Shown: positions 42,770 through 51,870, counted from the stretch's first letter. The stretch: 64,000 bases of DNA from JADKIH01 sp031417395 (GCA_031417395.1 JANOVM010000036.1:124001-188000); one strand, 5' to 3'. Notes: generated by a model from the letters alone, not told the origin. A program made the numbers and translations.

Positions 42770-43576
42770 ATGAATATAAAAGAATATATATCATCAGGCA
42801 TTGTCGAATTGTATGCAATGAATGCTCTTTCTCCTGAAGATAAAAAGGACTTTGAAAAAATGGGTCTTCTTTATCCTGAGATTGTAGAAGAACTTCGTAA
42901 AGTAGAAATGAGTCTTGAAAGTTATGCTTCTTCTCATTCATTAAATCCCAGACCTCAATTAAGAGAGAATGTTGTAAATAACTTTAGTAGAAATGAAGAA
43001 GCATCTGCAACTCTATTGGTTAGCAAAAAAGCGGAATCAGTAGATCATTCCCTTACCTATAAATACCTGATCGCTGCCAGCCTCGCCGCTTTGGTAATAA
43101 GCACATTTGCATCATGGTTTTTTTATTCCCGCTGGAATGATGCCGAAGAAAGGTATACAGCTCTGTTAAAAGAGAAAAATGAATTGTCAATTAACTTCAA
43201 TGTAGTTAAAACTGCATACGATGAAGCATTGGCCAATTTATTAATTATTCGGGATGAATTATCCACGGTAATTACACTTCATCCCATTGATACTTCGCGC
43301 AGTTATCAGGCAAGAGTATACTGGAACAAATTTAACAGGCATGCATACCTGGATGTTTTGTCCTTGCCCGAACCACCGGCTGAAATGCAATACCAATTGT
43401 GGGCATATTTTAATGGACAAACGGTTGATGCCGGTTCCGTTCAAGCGGATTCTCACAGCATTCAGAGAGTAAAAGATGTAGAGAATGCTGAATCCTGGTT
43501 AGTAACTTTGGAACCGAAAACAGGATCGGTTGCACCATCCATGAATAATTTATTTCTCGTTAGCCTGAAAGAATAA
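42770..43576 (+). CDS. Membrane anti-sigma factor, RskA-like
   Basis: A 268-residue protein. The N-terminal cytosolic part (EYISSGIVELYAMNALSPEDKKDFEKM) matches the anti-sigma front end that binds the sigma factor. A membrane helix follows (about 99-119, YLIAASLAALVISTFASWFFY), then a short coiled coil, and a periplasmic RskA C-terminal domain (ARVYWNKFNRHAYLDVLSLPEPPAEMQYQLWAYFNGQ...). It should hold the upstream sigma factor inactive until an envelope or redox signal arrives. No zinc HxxxCxxC motif is present. Confidence 0.9.
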   Translation: MNIKEYISSGIVELYAMNALSPEDKKDFEKMGLLYPEIVEELRKVEMSLESYASSHSLNPRPQLRENVVNNFSRNEEASATLLVSKKAESVDHSLTYKYLIAASLAALVISTFASWFFYSRWNDAEERYTALLKEKNELSINFNVVKTAYDEALANLLIIRDELSTVITLHPIDTSRSYQARVYWNKFNRHAYLDVLSLPEPPAEMQYQLWAYFNGQTVDAGSVQADSHSIQRVKDVENAESWLVTLEPKTGSVAPSMNNLFLVSLKE

Positions 43577-43582
43577 TTCAGT

Positions 43583-43590
43583 TATATTTG
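43583..43590 (+). promoter_or_regulatory. -7 promoter box before the cytochrome-like lipoprotein
   Basis: TAtaTTTG, a full match to the Bacteroidota -7 box, ends 9 bp before the ATG at 43600. The message would be almost leaderless. No standard -33 TTG is visible at 17-23 bp. Confidence 0.5.
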
Positions 43591-43599
43591 CTTACAGGA

Positions 43600-43962
43600 A
43601 TGAAATATTTTTATTTTTTAATAATCTCTATTTTTTTTATTTCTTGTTCCAAAGAACAAAATACAGCTATTGTAAGACGCCCTGAATTGTGCGACAGTGC
43701 TTCCTTTACTTTCGTTAAAGACGTTTTACCTATCCTTAATTCTTATTGTAATTTTCGACAATGCCATGCTTCTGAAGAAGTTGGAGGTTATGATTTCAAA
43801 GAGTATGAAGTAGTGGCGAATCGTATTCGGGCCGGTACCTTTGAATACAGATTAGGATTGCCTTTTGATGATCCGCAGCACATGCCTGTTAATATTCACT
43901 TAAATGCTTGCGATTATTTCATTATTAAAACCTGGATAAAACAAAAATTTCCTGAAAAATAA
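43600..43962 (+). CDS. Lipoprotein with a CX4CH cytochrome-like motif
   Basis: A 120-residue lipoprotein; the start ATG 43600 gives MKYFYFLIISIFFISCSKEQ with a lipobox Cys, better than the upstream TTG. After FVKDVLPILNSY comes CNFRQCH, a CX4CH variant of the heme c motif, then GGYDFKEYEVV. The final block has MPVN and CDYFIIKTWIKQKFPE. This layout is that of small Bacteroidota mono-heme-like domains in which a HMP/MPxx stretch gives the second ligand. Whether heme is bound with four residues between the cysteines is uncertain. It precedes YceI by 3 bp. Confidence 0.7.
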   Translation: MKYFYFLIISIFFISCSKEQNTAIVRRPELCDSASFTFVKDVLPILNSYCNFRQCHASEEVGGYDFKEYEVVANRIRAGTFEYRLGLPFDDPQHMPVNIHLNACDYFIIKTWIKQKFPEK

Positions 43963-43965
43963 ACC

Positions 43966-44517
43966 ATGCGTAAAATTATCTTGTATATAATCTTTCTGTT
44001 TTGCTGCTCAGCAGTTTCAGCACAGACAGTTTTTATCGCTGACAGCGGTGAAGTAACATTTTATTCCTATGCACTTTTAGAGGACATTAAAGCAACCAGC
44101 AAATCAGTAAACAGTATTCTCAATACCCTAAACAATGAAATTGCTTTTATGATTCCTATGCGAAGTTTTCAATTTGCTAAAGCATTAATGCAGGAGCATT
44201 TTAACGAAAAGTATATGGAAAGCGATAAATATCCTCAGGCACTTTACAAAGGGACCATTAATGAAAAATTGGATTACTCCAAACCCGGAACATATACGGT
44301 TACTACAAAAGGGCAATTTACCATTCACGGAGTTGCAAAGGAAATCAACGAAAAAGGCGAACTCAAAATTGATAATGGTTCCATTATTTTGAACACTGAA
44401 TTTTTTGTAGCCTTACAGGACTATAATATTACAAAACCCAGCCTCGTGTTTAACAATATCGCCGATACAATTCAAGTAAAACTGAAGGCATTTTATATAC
44501 CATTCAAAAAGAAATGA
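43966..44517 (+). CDS. YceI-family periplasmic protein
   Basis: A 183-residue exported protein. After the signal peptide (IIFLFCCSAVSAQ) it shows the lipocalin-like YceI fold: an early FIADSGEVTFYSYALLEDIKATS strand set, FQFAKALMQEHFNEKYMESDKYPQALYKG, and TTKGQFTIHGVAKEI. YceI proteins bind polyisoprenoids or other lipids. It shares an operon with the CX4CH lipoprotein upstream and the barrel protein downstream (4-bp overlap, ATGA), suggesting a joint envelope or redox role. Confidence 0.9.
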   Translation: MRKIILYIIFLFCCSAVSAQTVFIADSGEVTFYSYALLEDIKATSKSVNSILNTLNNEIAFMIPMRSFQFAKALMQEHFNEKYMESDKYPQALYKGTINEKLDYSKPGTYTVTTKGQFTIHGVAKEINEKGELKIDNGSIILNTEFFVALQDYNITKPSLVFNNIADTIQVKLKAFYIPFKKK

Positions 44518-45437
44518 TCAAGAGAATTTTACCGGCAAGTTTACTATTATTCGTTTTGTTTGTAAATAATAGTCGGTGTTTTGCACAGGACGATTTACTT
44601 AAAACCCTGCAATCAATGGTCATTGATCACAGGGAAAACATTATTGCCACTTTCAAGGGAGATAAAATAATTAATATTCAAACGAATGAAACAGTAAGAA
44701 AGAATAATCTGGATTTTCGCATCGGGCACCTTTTCGGAAATATTGGTAAAGAGAGCGGAGGCGGTATCCATAATTTTTATGGCTTCGATCAATCGGCAGA
44801 CATTCGTATTGCTTTTCACTATGGGATCACCGACAAGCTTATGGTAGGCATCAGCAGAGCTAAAAGAAATGAGAACTTCGAAGGTCTTGTAAAATACAGA
44901 GTGTTTGAACAAACAACAGACAATCACTTTCCATTTGCCCTCACACTTTTTGGTAATTCAACTTATTCCATTAAAGATAATTCCATTTTCCGAAAAGATA
45001 TTTATAGAATCACCTATTGCGCTCAGCTTATTTTGGCCAGGAAATTTTCAAAAAATTTTTCACTCGTACTTACTTCCGGTTTGATTCATCGAAACTTCGT
45101 CAATGCCGACGATGAAAACAACACCTATAATTTATCAGGAGGTTTCAGGTATAAGTTTACCCGAAGTGCTTCCTTCATTGCTGATTACTCTCATACTTTC
45201 GGAAGAGAGTTTCTTTCACTTCCCCATTACGATGCTTTAGGGCTTGGTTTTGAAGTAGAAACCGGCGGACATGTTTTTTCATTAATGTTTTCAAATGCTT
45301 CTGGAATGCTTGAAAACGATTACCTTGTTAATACAGTTGACAGTTGGGGAAAGGGAGGGATTAAATTAAGTTTTATTATCTCCAGAATGTTCCCATTCGG
45401 CAAGGAGAATACGAAATCAGTTAAAAAGTCTGAATAA
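44514..45437 (+). CDS. DUF5777-type beta-barrel outer membrane protein
   Basis: A 307-residue exported protein. After the signal peptide (ending CFAQ) it has the DUF5777 pattern: ATFKGDKIINIQTNETVRKNNLDFRIGHLFGNI, GGIHNFYGFDQSADIRIAFHYGI and alternating strands to the end. It is likely an outer membrane barrel. It often sits beside YceI and cytochrome-like genes, as here, but the role is not known. Its start overlaps the YceI stop. Confidence 0.85.
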   Translation: MIKRILPASLLLFVLFVNNSRCFAQDDLLKTLQSMVIDHRENIIATFKGDKIINIQTNETVRKNNLDFRIGHLFGNIGKESGGGIHNFYGFDQSADIRIAFHYGITDKLMVGISRAKRNENFEGLVKYRVFEQTTDNHFPFALTLFGNSTYSIKDNSIFRKDIYRITYCAQLILARKFSKNFSLVLTSGLIHRNFVNADDENNTYNLSGGFRYKFTRSASFIADYSHTFGREFLSLPHYDALGLGFEVETGGHVFSLMFSNASGMLENDYLVNTVDSWGKGGIKLSFIISRMFPFGKENTKSVKKSE

Positions 45438-45503
45438 ACTATTTGCAAATTAAAAGTTCATTAAATTGTAATATTTTCCATACTGTAATAAAAAAACAAA
45501 CGT

Positions 45504-45538
45504 TTGAGAATGCGACATGATAATTAGAATTATCTTTG
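45504..45538 (+). promoter_or_regulatory. Promoter of the small metal-binding-motif lipoprotein
   Basis: TTTG at 45503-45506 and TAtcTTTG at 45531-45538, with a 24-bp spacer, one more than usual. The ATG is at 45555. Confidence 0.5.
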
Positions 45539-45554
45539 CCTAATAAATTATTTT

Positions 45555-46031
45555 ATGAAAAATATTGCAATTATTAGTAGTGTTATTTTAGTATTAATAT
45601 CTTTTTCGTCCTGCAAAAAGAAAGGTTGTATGGATCCAGTTTCCATTAATTATGATTCAAAAGCAGAAGAAGACGATGGAACATGTGAATATGGTGCCGG
45701 TACAGGAGGGAATGCAACAATTGTAGCGTATGCTGTACATCACTCCGATACCATTATCAACGGTGACAGTCTGGGTTACATGGATACTGCTTATGTTAAA
45801 TTTAATGCAATTGAATCTCCCGGCTTGCTCCCATCAAATTATGACCTTGTAATTCCCGGTGATTCAGGAGAAGATCACATTCATCTGGAAGGATTGAAAA
45901 GAGGAAAATATTTTATCTTAATGACAGGTTGGGATATTAATTTTGGAAAACGTGTTATTGGTGGTATTCCTTATGTGCTCACAGAAAGTGCCGGTGAAGT
46001 GGACTTGAAGGTGCCGGTGGGCGAGGAATAA
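45555..46031 (+). CDS. Small lipoprotein with a calcium-loop-like cysteine motif
   Basis: A 158-residue lipoprotein (lipobox FSSC near 20). Directly after the anchor comes GCMDPVSINYDSKAEEDDGTC, a pattern CxDPxAxNYDxxAxxDDGxC widely found in secreted Bacteroidota proteins and probably a disulfide-closed acidic loop. The rest is a beta-sandwich (YMDTAYVKFNAIE, HIHLEGLKRGKYFILMTGWD) of a SusE or transthyretin-like look. Monocistronic, function unknown. Confidence 0.75.
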   Translation: MKNIAIISSVILVLISFSSCKKKGCMDPVSINYDSKAEEDDGTCEYGAGTGGNATIVAYAVHHSDTIINGDSLGYMDTAYVKFNAIESPGLLPSNYDLVIPGDSGEDHIHLEGLKRGKYFILMTGWDINFGKRVIGGIPYVLTESAGEVDLKVPVGEE

Positions 46032-46187
46032 TTAAACGCAGAGTTTCGCTTTATAAGAAATACTGTTTTTTTTATTATATACTAAAGTAGCTCGGTTGGA
46101 ATTTATTAATCTACCCGATTTATTTTCAAATGATTTCTAAGAAAATCAGTTCGGGATTATAAATAGTATAAATTTAGTCTGATAGAA

Positions 46188-46204
46188 GGAGGCAAAAGAC
46201 CTCC
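46188..46204 (+). other. Stem-loop in the leader of the DUF4271 gene
   Basis: GGAGG / CCTCC with a 7-nt loop (CAAAAGA), about 90 bp before the gene start. A TAaaTTTA box at 46169-46176 could start a transcript just upstream of it. It could be a leader structure, a small RNA or a terminator without a good T run. Confidence 0.4.
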
Positions 46205-46292
46205 AAATTCACCATAAAGGGCAATTTTTTTCAAAAAATTATTAACCGTAACTTTCCGTGTCGAATAATAGTTAAGCCTGTTTAAGCAAAAC

Positions 46293-47135
46293 ATGAATTA
46301 TCCCTTTCTTACTTCATTACTAGACACTTCAGGGAATACATTTCTTTTTGGGGCAAAGGAAGCTGCAAGAACAAGTGTTTTTTTGCAAAGCACTCAAGAA
46401 AAAGAAAGCGGAGTGCCTAATAAATATGTAATTCTATACCATGGTAATGAGTTATCTCCAACTCATAAAGAACCTGTTCTCAGAAACAACTACACAGCTG
46501 ACTGGATATTTCCTGTTCTATTATTAATTCTGGCTTTTTTTGCTTGGATAAAATTTTTTTACAGTAGGTATTTCCAACAGCTTATAAAAGCGTTTTTAAA
46601 TACCAATCTGACTAATCAGATTGTGCGGGATGAAAACATTTTTTTTCAGCGTATTTCTGTTTACCTAAGTATTGTTTTCAATCTTATAGCAGCTTTATTT
46701 ATTTACCTGCTTAGCATACAATATCATTGGACACTTGGAAGTCTTGATGCAGGATTTTCGCGATTTATTTTTTTTGTAATCGTGGTTTCTGCAGTTTATG
46801 CATTAAAATATCTCGTCCTGAGAATTTGCGGATGGCTTTTTGAACAGGAAAAGGAAATATCAATGTACATTTTTAATATTTTTCTGATCAACAATATTCT
46901 CGGAATTGCCTTATTGCCATTTATTTGCCTTCTTGCTTTTAATGGAGCCGTTCATTTTTCCGGTTTTTTATATGTTTCATTTATCCTAATCGCAGCTGCT
47001 TTTGGATGGAGAATTTTCAGGGGAATTCAAATTGGATTTGGGTCACCATCTTTCTCTCCGCTCTATTTATTTTTATATCTTTGCACCCTTGAAATAGCAC
47101 CCTTGATGGTTTTGATACGGATTATCGTTCAATGA
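46293..47135 (+). CDS. DUF4271 membrane protein
   Basis: A 280-residue protein with about seven membrane helices (WIFPVLLLILAFFAWIKFF, ISVYLSIVFNLIAALFIYLL, FIFFVIVVSAVYALKYL, and others). The helix order and the spot just upstream of hemD are typical for DUF4271 in Bacteroidota. No function is known. It heads a co-directional group of six genes up to the O-antigen ligase-like gene. Confidence 0.88.
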   Translation: MNYPFLTSLLDTSGNTFLFGAKEAARTSVFLQSTQEKESGVPNKYVILYHGNELSPTHKEPVLRNNYTADWIFPVLLLILAFFAWIKFFYSRYFQQLIKAFLNTNLTNQIVRDENIFFQRISVYLSIVFNLIAALFIYLLSIQYHWTLGSLDAGFSRFIFFVIVVSAVYALKYLVLRICGWLFEQEKEISMYIFNIFLINNILGIALLPFICLLAFNGAVHFSGFLYVSFILIAAAFGWRIFRGIQIGFGSPSFSPLYLFLYLCTLEIAPLMVLIRIIVQ

Positions 47136-47176
47136 CCCCTTTGGTCCGATATTGCTAACGAAACGGAAATCTCTGC

Positions 47177-47926
47177 ATGACTTTAAAGGTTAAAAGTATC
47201 CTTGTAACACAGCCTAAGCCAGAAACAGAAAAATCACCTTATTTTGATCTTTCAAAAAAGTTCAGTGTAAAGATTGATTTTCGACCCTTTATACAGGTTG
47301 AACCTATTACTGCTAAAGACTTCAGGAAAGACAAGGTTAATATACTGGATCATACAGCTGTAATATTAACAAGCCGCAATGCAGCGGATAACTTTTTTCG
47401 CATCTGCAATGAAATGCGGGTTACAGTACCGGAATCCATGAAATACTTTTGTGTTTCAGAATCAACAGCCTATTATCTGCAAAAATTTGTTGTCTATAGA
47501 AAAAGAAAAATTTTCTTTGGCAAACAAACTATAACAGACTTGATGGACTTGATAAAAAAACATAAAAAGGAAAAATTTCTTGTTCCCTGTACGGATATTC
47601 ACAAACAGGAAATTTTCGAAACCCTTGATGCTCATAGCATCGATTACACTAAAGCTGTAATTTACAAAACAGTTGCCAGCGATCTTTCCGATCTGGCCAA
47701 TGTAAACTATGATGTCCTTGTTTTTTTCAGCCCATCAGGAATAACTTCGCTTTTAAAGAACTTCCCAAAATTCAAACAAAACAATACCAGAATTGCAGCC
47801 TTTGGGCCCACAACAGCGCAGGCTGTGCTCGATGCAGGATTAAAACTTGACATTCAGGCTCCCGTTCCTTCAGCCCCATCCATGACCATGGCGCTTGAAC
47901 ATTACATCAAGAAAGCAAATAAGTAA
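47177..47926 (+). CDS. hemD: Uroporphyrinogen-III synthase
   Basis: A 249-residue protein of the HemD family, which closes hydroxymethylbilane to uroporphyrinogen III in heme synthesis. Signs are KSILVTQPKPETEKSPYFDL at the start, VILTSRNAADNFFRIC, FCVSESTAYYLQKF, VVIYKTVASDLSDL-like VIYKTVASDL and VFFSPSGITSLLKNF, then IAAFGPTTAQAVLDAGL. Two-domain layout and length are normal. It ends one base before the rnpA ATG. Confidence 0.88.
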   Translation: MTLKVKSILVTQPKPETEKSPYFDLSKKFSVKIDFRPFIQVEPITAKDFRKDKVNILDHTAVILTSRNAADNFFRICNEMRVTVPESMKYFCVSESTAYYLQKFVVYRKRKIFFGKQTITDLMDLIKKHKKEKFLVPCTDIHKQEIFETLDAHSIDYTKAVIYKTVASDLSDLANVNYDVLVFFSPSGITSLLKNFPKFKQNNTRIAAFGPTTAQAVLDAGLKLDIQAPVPSAPSMTMALEHYIKKANK

Positions 47927-47927
47927 A

Positions 47928-48341
47928 ATGCCCGTTTCTGTATCCCTGCTTCGACAGACTTTCAGAAAAAAAGAAAGGCTTTGCAGCAGAAAAATTATCC
48001 GGGAACTTGCTGCTAAAGGGAAAAATATTAATGATTTCCCTCTTAGGCTTATTTGGCTGCCGGCCGTTCTTCCTCATAATGTTCCTTTTCAGGCCACATT
48101 TACTGTACCTAAAAGAAATTTCAAAAGTGCCACCGATAGAAACCTTATAAAACGTCGTTTACGGGAAGCATACAGGAAAAATAAATCATTCCTTTATACG
48201 TTAAAATTAAAGGACACTTTGCAATTCGCTTTGCTTTTTGTGTTTACGGGAAAAGACAAGCTGACCTATATTGAAACAGAACGTAGACTAAAAAATATTT
48301 TTACAAATCTTGCTGAAGAAATTAAAAAAAATTATTGTTAG
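47928..48341 (+). CDS. rnpA: Ribonuclease P protein component
   Basis: A 137-residue basic protein, the protein part of RNase P that trims the 5' ends of tRNAs. LRQTFRKKERLCSRK matches the usual front, FTVPKRNFKSATDRNLIKRRLREAYR holds the RNR motif. The frame is open further upstream into hemD, but the ATG at 47928 is natural. rpmH is not next to it, as is usual in this phylum; it is linked instead to hemD and yidD. Confidence 0.93.
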   Translation: MPVSVSLLRQTFRKKERLCSRKIIRELAAKGKNINDFPLRLIWLPAVLPHNVPFQATFTVPKRNFKSATDRNLIKRRLREAYRKNKSFLYTLKLKDTLQFALLFVFTGKDKLTYIETERRLKNIFTNLAEEIKKNYC

Positions 48342-48543
48342 GATATTGACAGGAATAATTCGTTTCTATCAATTATCCATTTCACCGTTTCTTGGCGTTA
48401 ACTGCCGCTTCGAACCGACATGTTCGCAATATGCTATACAGGCTTTTACTAAATATGGCTTGTTAAAGGGCATGTATTATTCCATGAAACGGATATTGCG
48501 CTGCCATCCCTGGGGTGGACACGGATACGACCCGCTTCCCTAA
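48310..48543 (+). CDS. yidD: Membrane protein insertion efficiency factor YidD
   Basis: A 77-residue protein. FYQLSISPFLGVNCRFEPTCSQYA and MKRILRCHPWGGHGYDPLP are the family's fixed motifs. It is thought to help YidC-dependent membrane insertion. The start is taken at TTG 48310, which overlaps the end of rnpA by 32 bp; no ATG precedes the conserved region in a better place, so the start is inferred. Confidence 0.92.
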   Translation: MLKKLKKIIVRILTGIIRFYQLSISPFLGVNCRFEPTCSQYAIQAFTKYGLLKGMYYSMKRILRCHPWGGHGYDPLP

Positions 48544-48553
48544 GCTATATAAA

Positions 48554-50257
48554 ATGAACCTAAAAAAAAATTACCACCGTTTTAAAACCGCAATTATTAT
48601 TTTTTCGGTTTTTCTTTTTTCTTTTTTCACTTTTGCTTTTACCGATAAATATTTTGAGTTTTCCAAAGAGCTCGACATTTTTACATCGCTGTTCCGGGAA
48701 ATCAATATTTATTATGTCGATTCTATTGACTCTAATAAATTGATTAAAAAAGGAATCGATGAAATGCTGAATAGCCTCGATCCGTACACGAATTTTATTC
48801 CTGAATCTGAAAAGGATGATTATCGTTTTATTACAACAGGTCAATACGGCGGTATTGGGGCAGTTATAAAACAAATGGGTGATTTTGTAGTAGTCAGCGA
48901 ACCATATGAAGGGTATCCTGCTCAGAAAAATGGGCTGATCGCCGGCGATGTAATTTTGAAAATCGATGGTGTAGATGCCAGAGGTAAAAGAACAGACGAT
49001 GTTAGCCGATTACTTAAAGGAACGCCGGGCACAGAAGTAAAATTGTTGGTTCAAAGAGACAAAGGAAAACCTTTTGAAAAAGTTCTTACACGCGAAGAAA
49101 TAAAAGTTAAGAGCGTACCCTACTTTGGTTTGGTGCGTGACGGAATCGGTTACATCAAACTCAATAATTTTACGGAACAGGCCGGTAAGGAAGTTAGTAG
49201 TGCATTGAAAGAATTGGAAGCAGGCGGAAAATTAAAAGCTGTAGTTCTGGATATACGAGGAAATCCGGGAGGCTTATTGAATCAAGCAGTCAATATATCC
49301 AATATTTTTGTTGATAAAGGACTGGAAATTGTAAGCACCAGAGGCAAAATACGAGAAAACAATAGAACCTATAAAGCGATTAATGAACCGGTGGATACTA
49401 AAATTCCTATGGCAATTCTTGTAAACAGCTCTTCTGCTTCTGCTTCTGAAATCGTTTCCGGTTCCCTGCAGGATTTCGACCGCGCTGTTATTGTTGGACA
49501 ACGTACCTTTGGTAAAGGTTTGGTTCAAAATACACATTCGCTTTCATACAATACTCAGTTAAAGTTAACAACCGCTAAATATTATGTTCCGAGCGGAAGA
49601 TGCATCCAGGCGCTGGATTATACGCATAGAAATGAAGATGGAAGTGTGGGCAAAGTTCCCGATTCTCTTGTCAAACCATTCAAAACAAAAGCCGGCAGAA
49701 TTGTTTACGATGGTGGTGGAGTTTTGCCGGATGTTATTACTTCACCAAGAAAGTTAAGTAATATTTCAGCCAGTCTCGTATCCAAAAATTTGATTTTTGA
49801 TTTCGCTACAGTGTATTTCCGAAAAAATCCCGAAGCCCCGAAATCCGGAATCATTGAACTTACGGATAATGACTTTGCTGATTTCAGAATCTTTATTGCT
49901 GACAAAGAGTATGATTTTACAACAAAAAGCGAAAGTTCCCTCGACGATTTAAAGAAAAATGCTCAGGATGAAAATTATTATGCAGCGCTGAAAAGTGATT
50001 GGGAATCGCTCAAAACGAAACTTAGCCATAACAAACTCGAGGATGTCGTTAAAAACAAAAACGAGATTTTATCCCTGCTGGAAGAAGAACTTGCCGGTCG
50101 GTATTTTTACCAGCCCGGAAAAATAAGGCAGGCACTTATACACGACCTGGAACTTGATAAAGCAGTAGAAGTTTTAAGCGACAGTATTCATTACGCTGAA
50201 ATTTTGAAGAGTCCCGTAAAAGGGGAGGCCATCAAAACGGAAACAATAATAAAATAA
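48554..50257 (+). CDS. S41 carboxy-terminal processing protease, second paralog
   Basis: A 567-residue protease. The frame is open from inside yidD, but ATG at 48554 starts the membrane anchor (TAIIIFSVFLFSFFTFAFT). The PDZ domain (GGIGAVIKQMGDFVVVSEPYEGYPA) is followed by VVLDIRGNPGGLL, SASASEIVSGSLQDF (catalytic Ser) and QRTFGKGLVQ (catalytic Lys). A helical C-terminal extension of about 100 residues follows the core. It shares layout with the S41 gene at 33670. Starts 10 bp after yidD. Confidence 0.93.
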   Translation: MNLKKNYHRFKTAIIIFSVFLFSFFTFAFTDKYFEFSKELDIFTSLFREINIYYVDSIDSNKLIKKGIDEMLNSLDPYTNFIPESEKDDYRFITTGQYGGIGAVIKQMGDFVVVSEPYEGYPAQKNGLIAGDVILKIDGVDARGKRTDDVSRLLKGTPGTEVKLLVQRDKGKPFEKVLTREEIKVKSVPYFGLVRDGIGYIKLNNFTEQAGKEVSSALKELEAGGKLKAVVLDIRGNPGGLLNQAVNISNIFVDKGLEIVSTRGKIRENNRTYKAINEPVDTKIPMAILVNSSSASASEIVSGSLQDFDRAVIVGQRTFGKGLVQNTHSLSYNTQLKLTTAKYYVPSGRCIQALDYTHRNEDGSVGKVPDSLVKPFKTKAGRIVYDGGGVLPDVITSPRKLSNISASLVSKNLIFDFATVYFRKNPEAPKSGIIELTDNDFADFRIFIADKEYDFTTKSESSLDDLKKNAQDENYYAALKSDWESLKTKLSHNKLEDVVKNKNEILSLLEEELAGRYFYQPGKIRQALIHDLELDKAVEVLSDSIHYAEILKSPVKGEAIKTETIIK

Positions 50258-50292
50258 TTTATTCCGGAAATTTATTAAGATGCAATAGTCGT

Positions 50293-51864
50293 ATGGTTGA
50301 CCGGAAAATCCTTAAAAAAAATTATATTTATTTTGCCGGATTACTACTTTTAGTTGCAGCACTTCCTGTTTCACTTTTTGTTACCAGTTTGTCACAGTTC
50401 ATCCTCTTAGGTGCTTTCTTACTGGAAGGCGAAGTAAAGGATAAACTAAAAAGGTTTTTTGCCAATAAAGCAGCATTGCTTCTGGCCGGTATCTGGCTTA
50501 TGCATTGCATTGGTTTACTTTGGACGGAAGACATTCAGGAAGGAATAAAGGATTGCAGAATCAAATTACCCCTTTTACTTCTTCCTCTTATTGTCGCAGG
50601 CAATAAACCTCTTTCAATCATCCGCTTCCGATGGATATTGTATGTTTTTATAGCTTCAGTATTTTGTGCATCCCTCGTTTCTATGGCTGTACTGACGGGC
50701 ATAATTGAAAGAAACATTTACGATATAAGGGACATTTTTATTTTCAATATTTCACACATTCGCTTTTCGCTTTTTGTATGCTTGTCGGCTTATTCGGTTT
50801 TATGGTTGACCTTCTATGATCGTAAGGAAATTAAACTACGGAACAAATTTCTTGCTTTAATGCTTGTCATTTGGTTTGTTTTATTTTTAATTATCGTTGA
50901 ATCAGTAACCGGACTGCTCATATTTTCGCTTACCGGATTGCTATTGTTGCTGTACCATATTTACACTTCCGTAAGTCCAAAATCAAAAATTATTTTATCA
51001 GCTTCTGTTTTGGTTTTACCGCTGGTATTTATTCTCATCCTACAGAAATTTGTGCGTGACTTTTATCACAATCATCCCTATCCGATTGATGTAACGGAAA
51101 AAACAGCTTTAGGAAATTACTATTTTTTTAATTTGCAAGAACCACTTTATGAAAATGGATATCCTGTGTGGGTATATGTTTGTGATGATGAAATGCGCAC
51201 CAGCTGGAACAAACTAAGTAGTATTCCATTTGATTCTCTGGACGAAAGAAATCAACCATTGAAGTTTACGCTCATTCGATTCCTGGCCAGCAAAGGCTTG
51301 CGAAAAGATGCAGAAGGAGTTGGTACGTTAACACCGAAAGAACGTAAGTCAATCGAACGTGGAATTGCCAATGTAAATTATCAGGAAATTTCCAGCATAC
51401 GGGCCAGGTTTCTGCAGATAATGTGGGAATTCGATCAATTCATCAAAGGAGGAAATCCCAGCGGACATTCCGTAACGCAGCGTTTTGAGTTCTGGAAAGC
51501 TGCTATAGGCATAGCTTCTGATAATATTTTTATTGGTGTTGGAACAGGTGACATGCCACAAGCCTACCGTGATCAATACATATCCATGAAAAGTTCACTC
51601 GATGAAAAGCACAGGCTCAGGGCTCACAATCAATACCTGGCCATTCTTGTTGCTTTCGGTATTCCGGGATTAATCTATTTTCTTTGTGCATTTTTTTACC
51701 CAATGTTTCATTACCGCCGACAGGTGGGATTTCTTTTCTCCGTGTTTTTTCTAATTACTTTTTTTTCAATGCTTTCAGAAGATACGCTGGAAACACAAGC
51801 AGGGGCTACGTTTGTTGCTTTATTCTTTTCTGTACTATTGTTTTCCCGCCCACTTAAAGATTAA
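50293..51864 (+). CDS. O-antigen ligase / Wzy-like membrane protein
   Basis: A 523-residue integral membrane protein with about ten helices and a large loop between about 255 and 440. The Wzy_C-like loop end, FWKAAIGIASDNIFIGVGTGDMP and RAHNQYLAILVAFGIPGLIYFL, carries the conserved Arg and His of O-antigen ligases and polymerases. It probably joins or polymerises surface glycan at the periplasmic face. It lies next to two glycosyltransferase genes on the other strand (6 bp between stops). Confidence 0.85.
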   Translation: MVDRKILKKNYIYFAGLLLLVAALPVSLFVTSLSQFILLGAFLLEGEVKDKLKRFFANKAALLLAGIWLMHCIGLLWTEDIQEGIKDCRIKLPLLLLPLIVAGNKPLSIIRFRWILYVFIASVFCASLVSMAVLTGIIERNIYDIRDIFIFNISHIRFSLFVCLSAYSVLWLTFYDRKEIKLRNKFLALMLVIWFVLFLIIVESVTGLLIFSLTGLLLLLYHIYTSVSPKSKIILSASVLVLPLVFILILQKFVRDFYHNHPYPIDVTEKTALGNYYFFNLQEPLYENGYPVWVYVCDDEMRTSWNKLSSIPFDSLDERNQPLKFTLIRFLASKGLRKDAEGVGTLTPKERKSIERGIANVNYQEISSIRARFLQIMWEFDQFIKGGNPSGHSVTQRFEFWKAAIGIASDNIFIGVGTGDMPQAYRDQYISMKSSLDEKHRLRAHNQYLAILVAFGIPGLIYFLCAFFYPMFHYRRQVGFLFSVFFLITFFSMLSEDTLETQAGATFVALFFSVLLFSRPLKD

Positions 51865-51870
51865 TTTCAA

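Noticed and set aside
47076..47083. TAtcTTTG box inside the DUF4271 gene as a hemD promoter
   Set aside because: Good -7 match, but it lies in coding sequence and has no -33 partner; chance is likely in AT-rich DNA.
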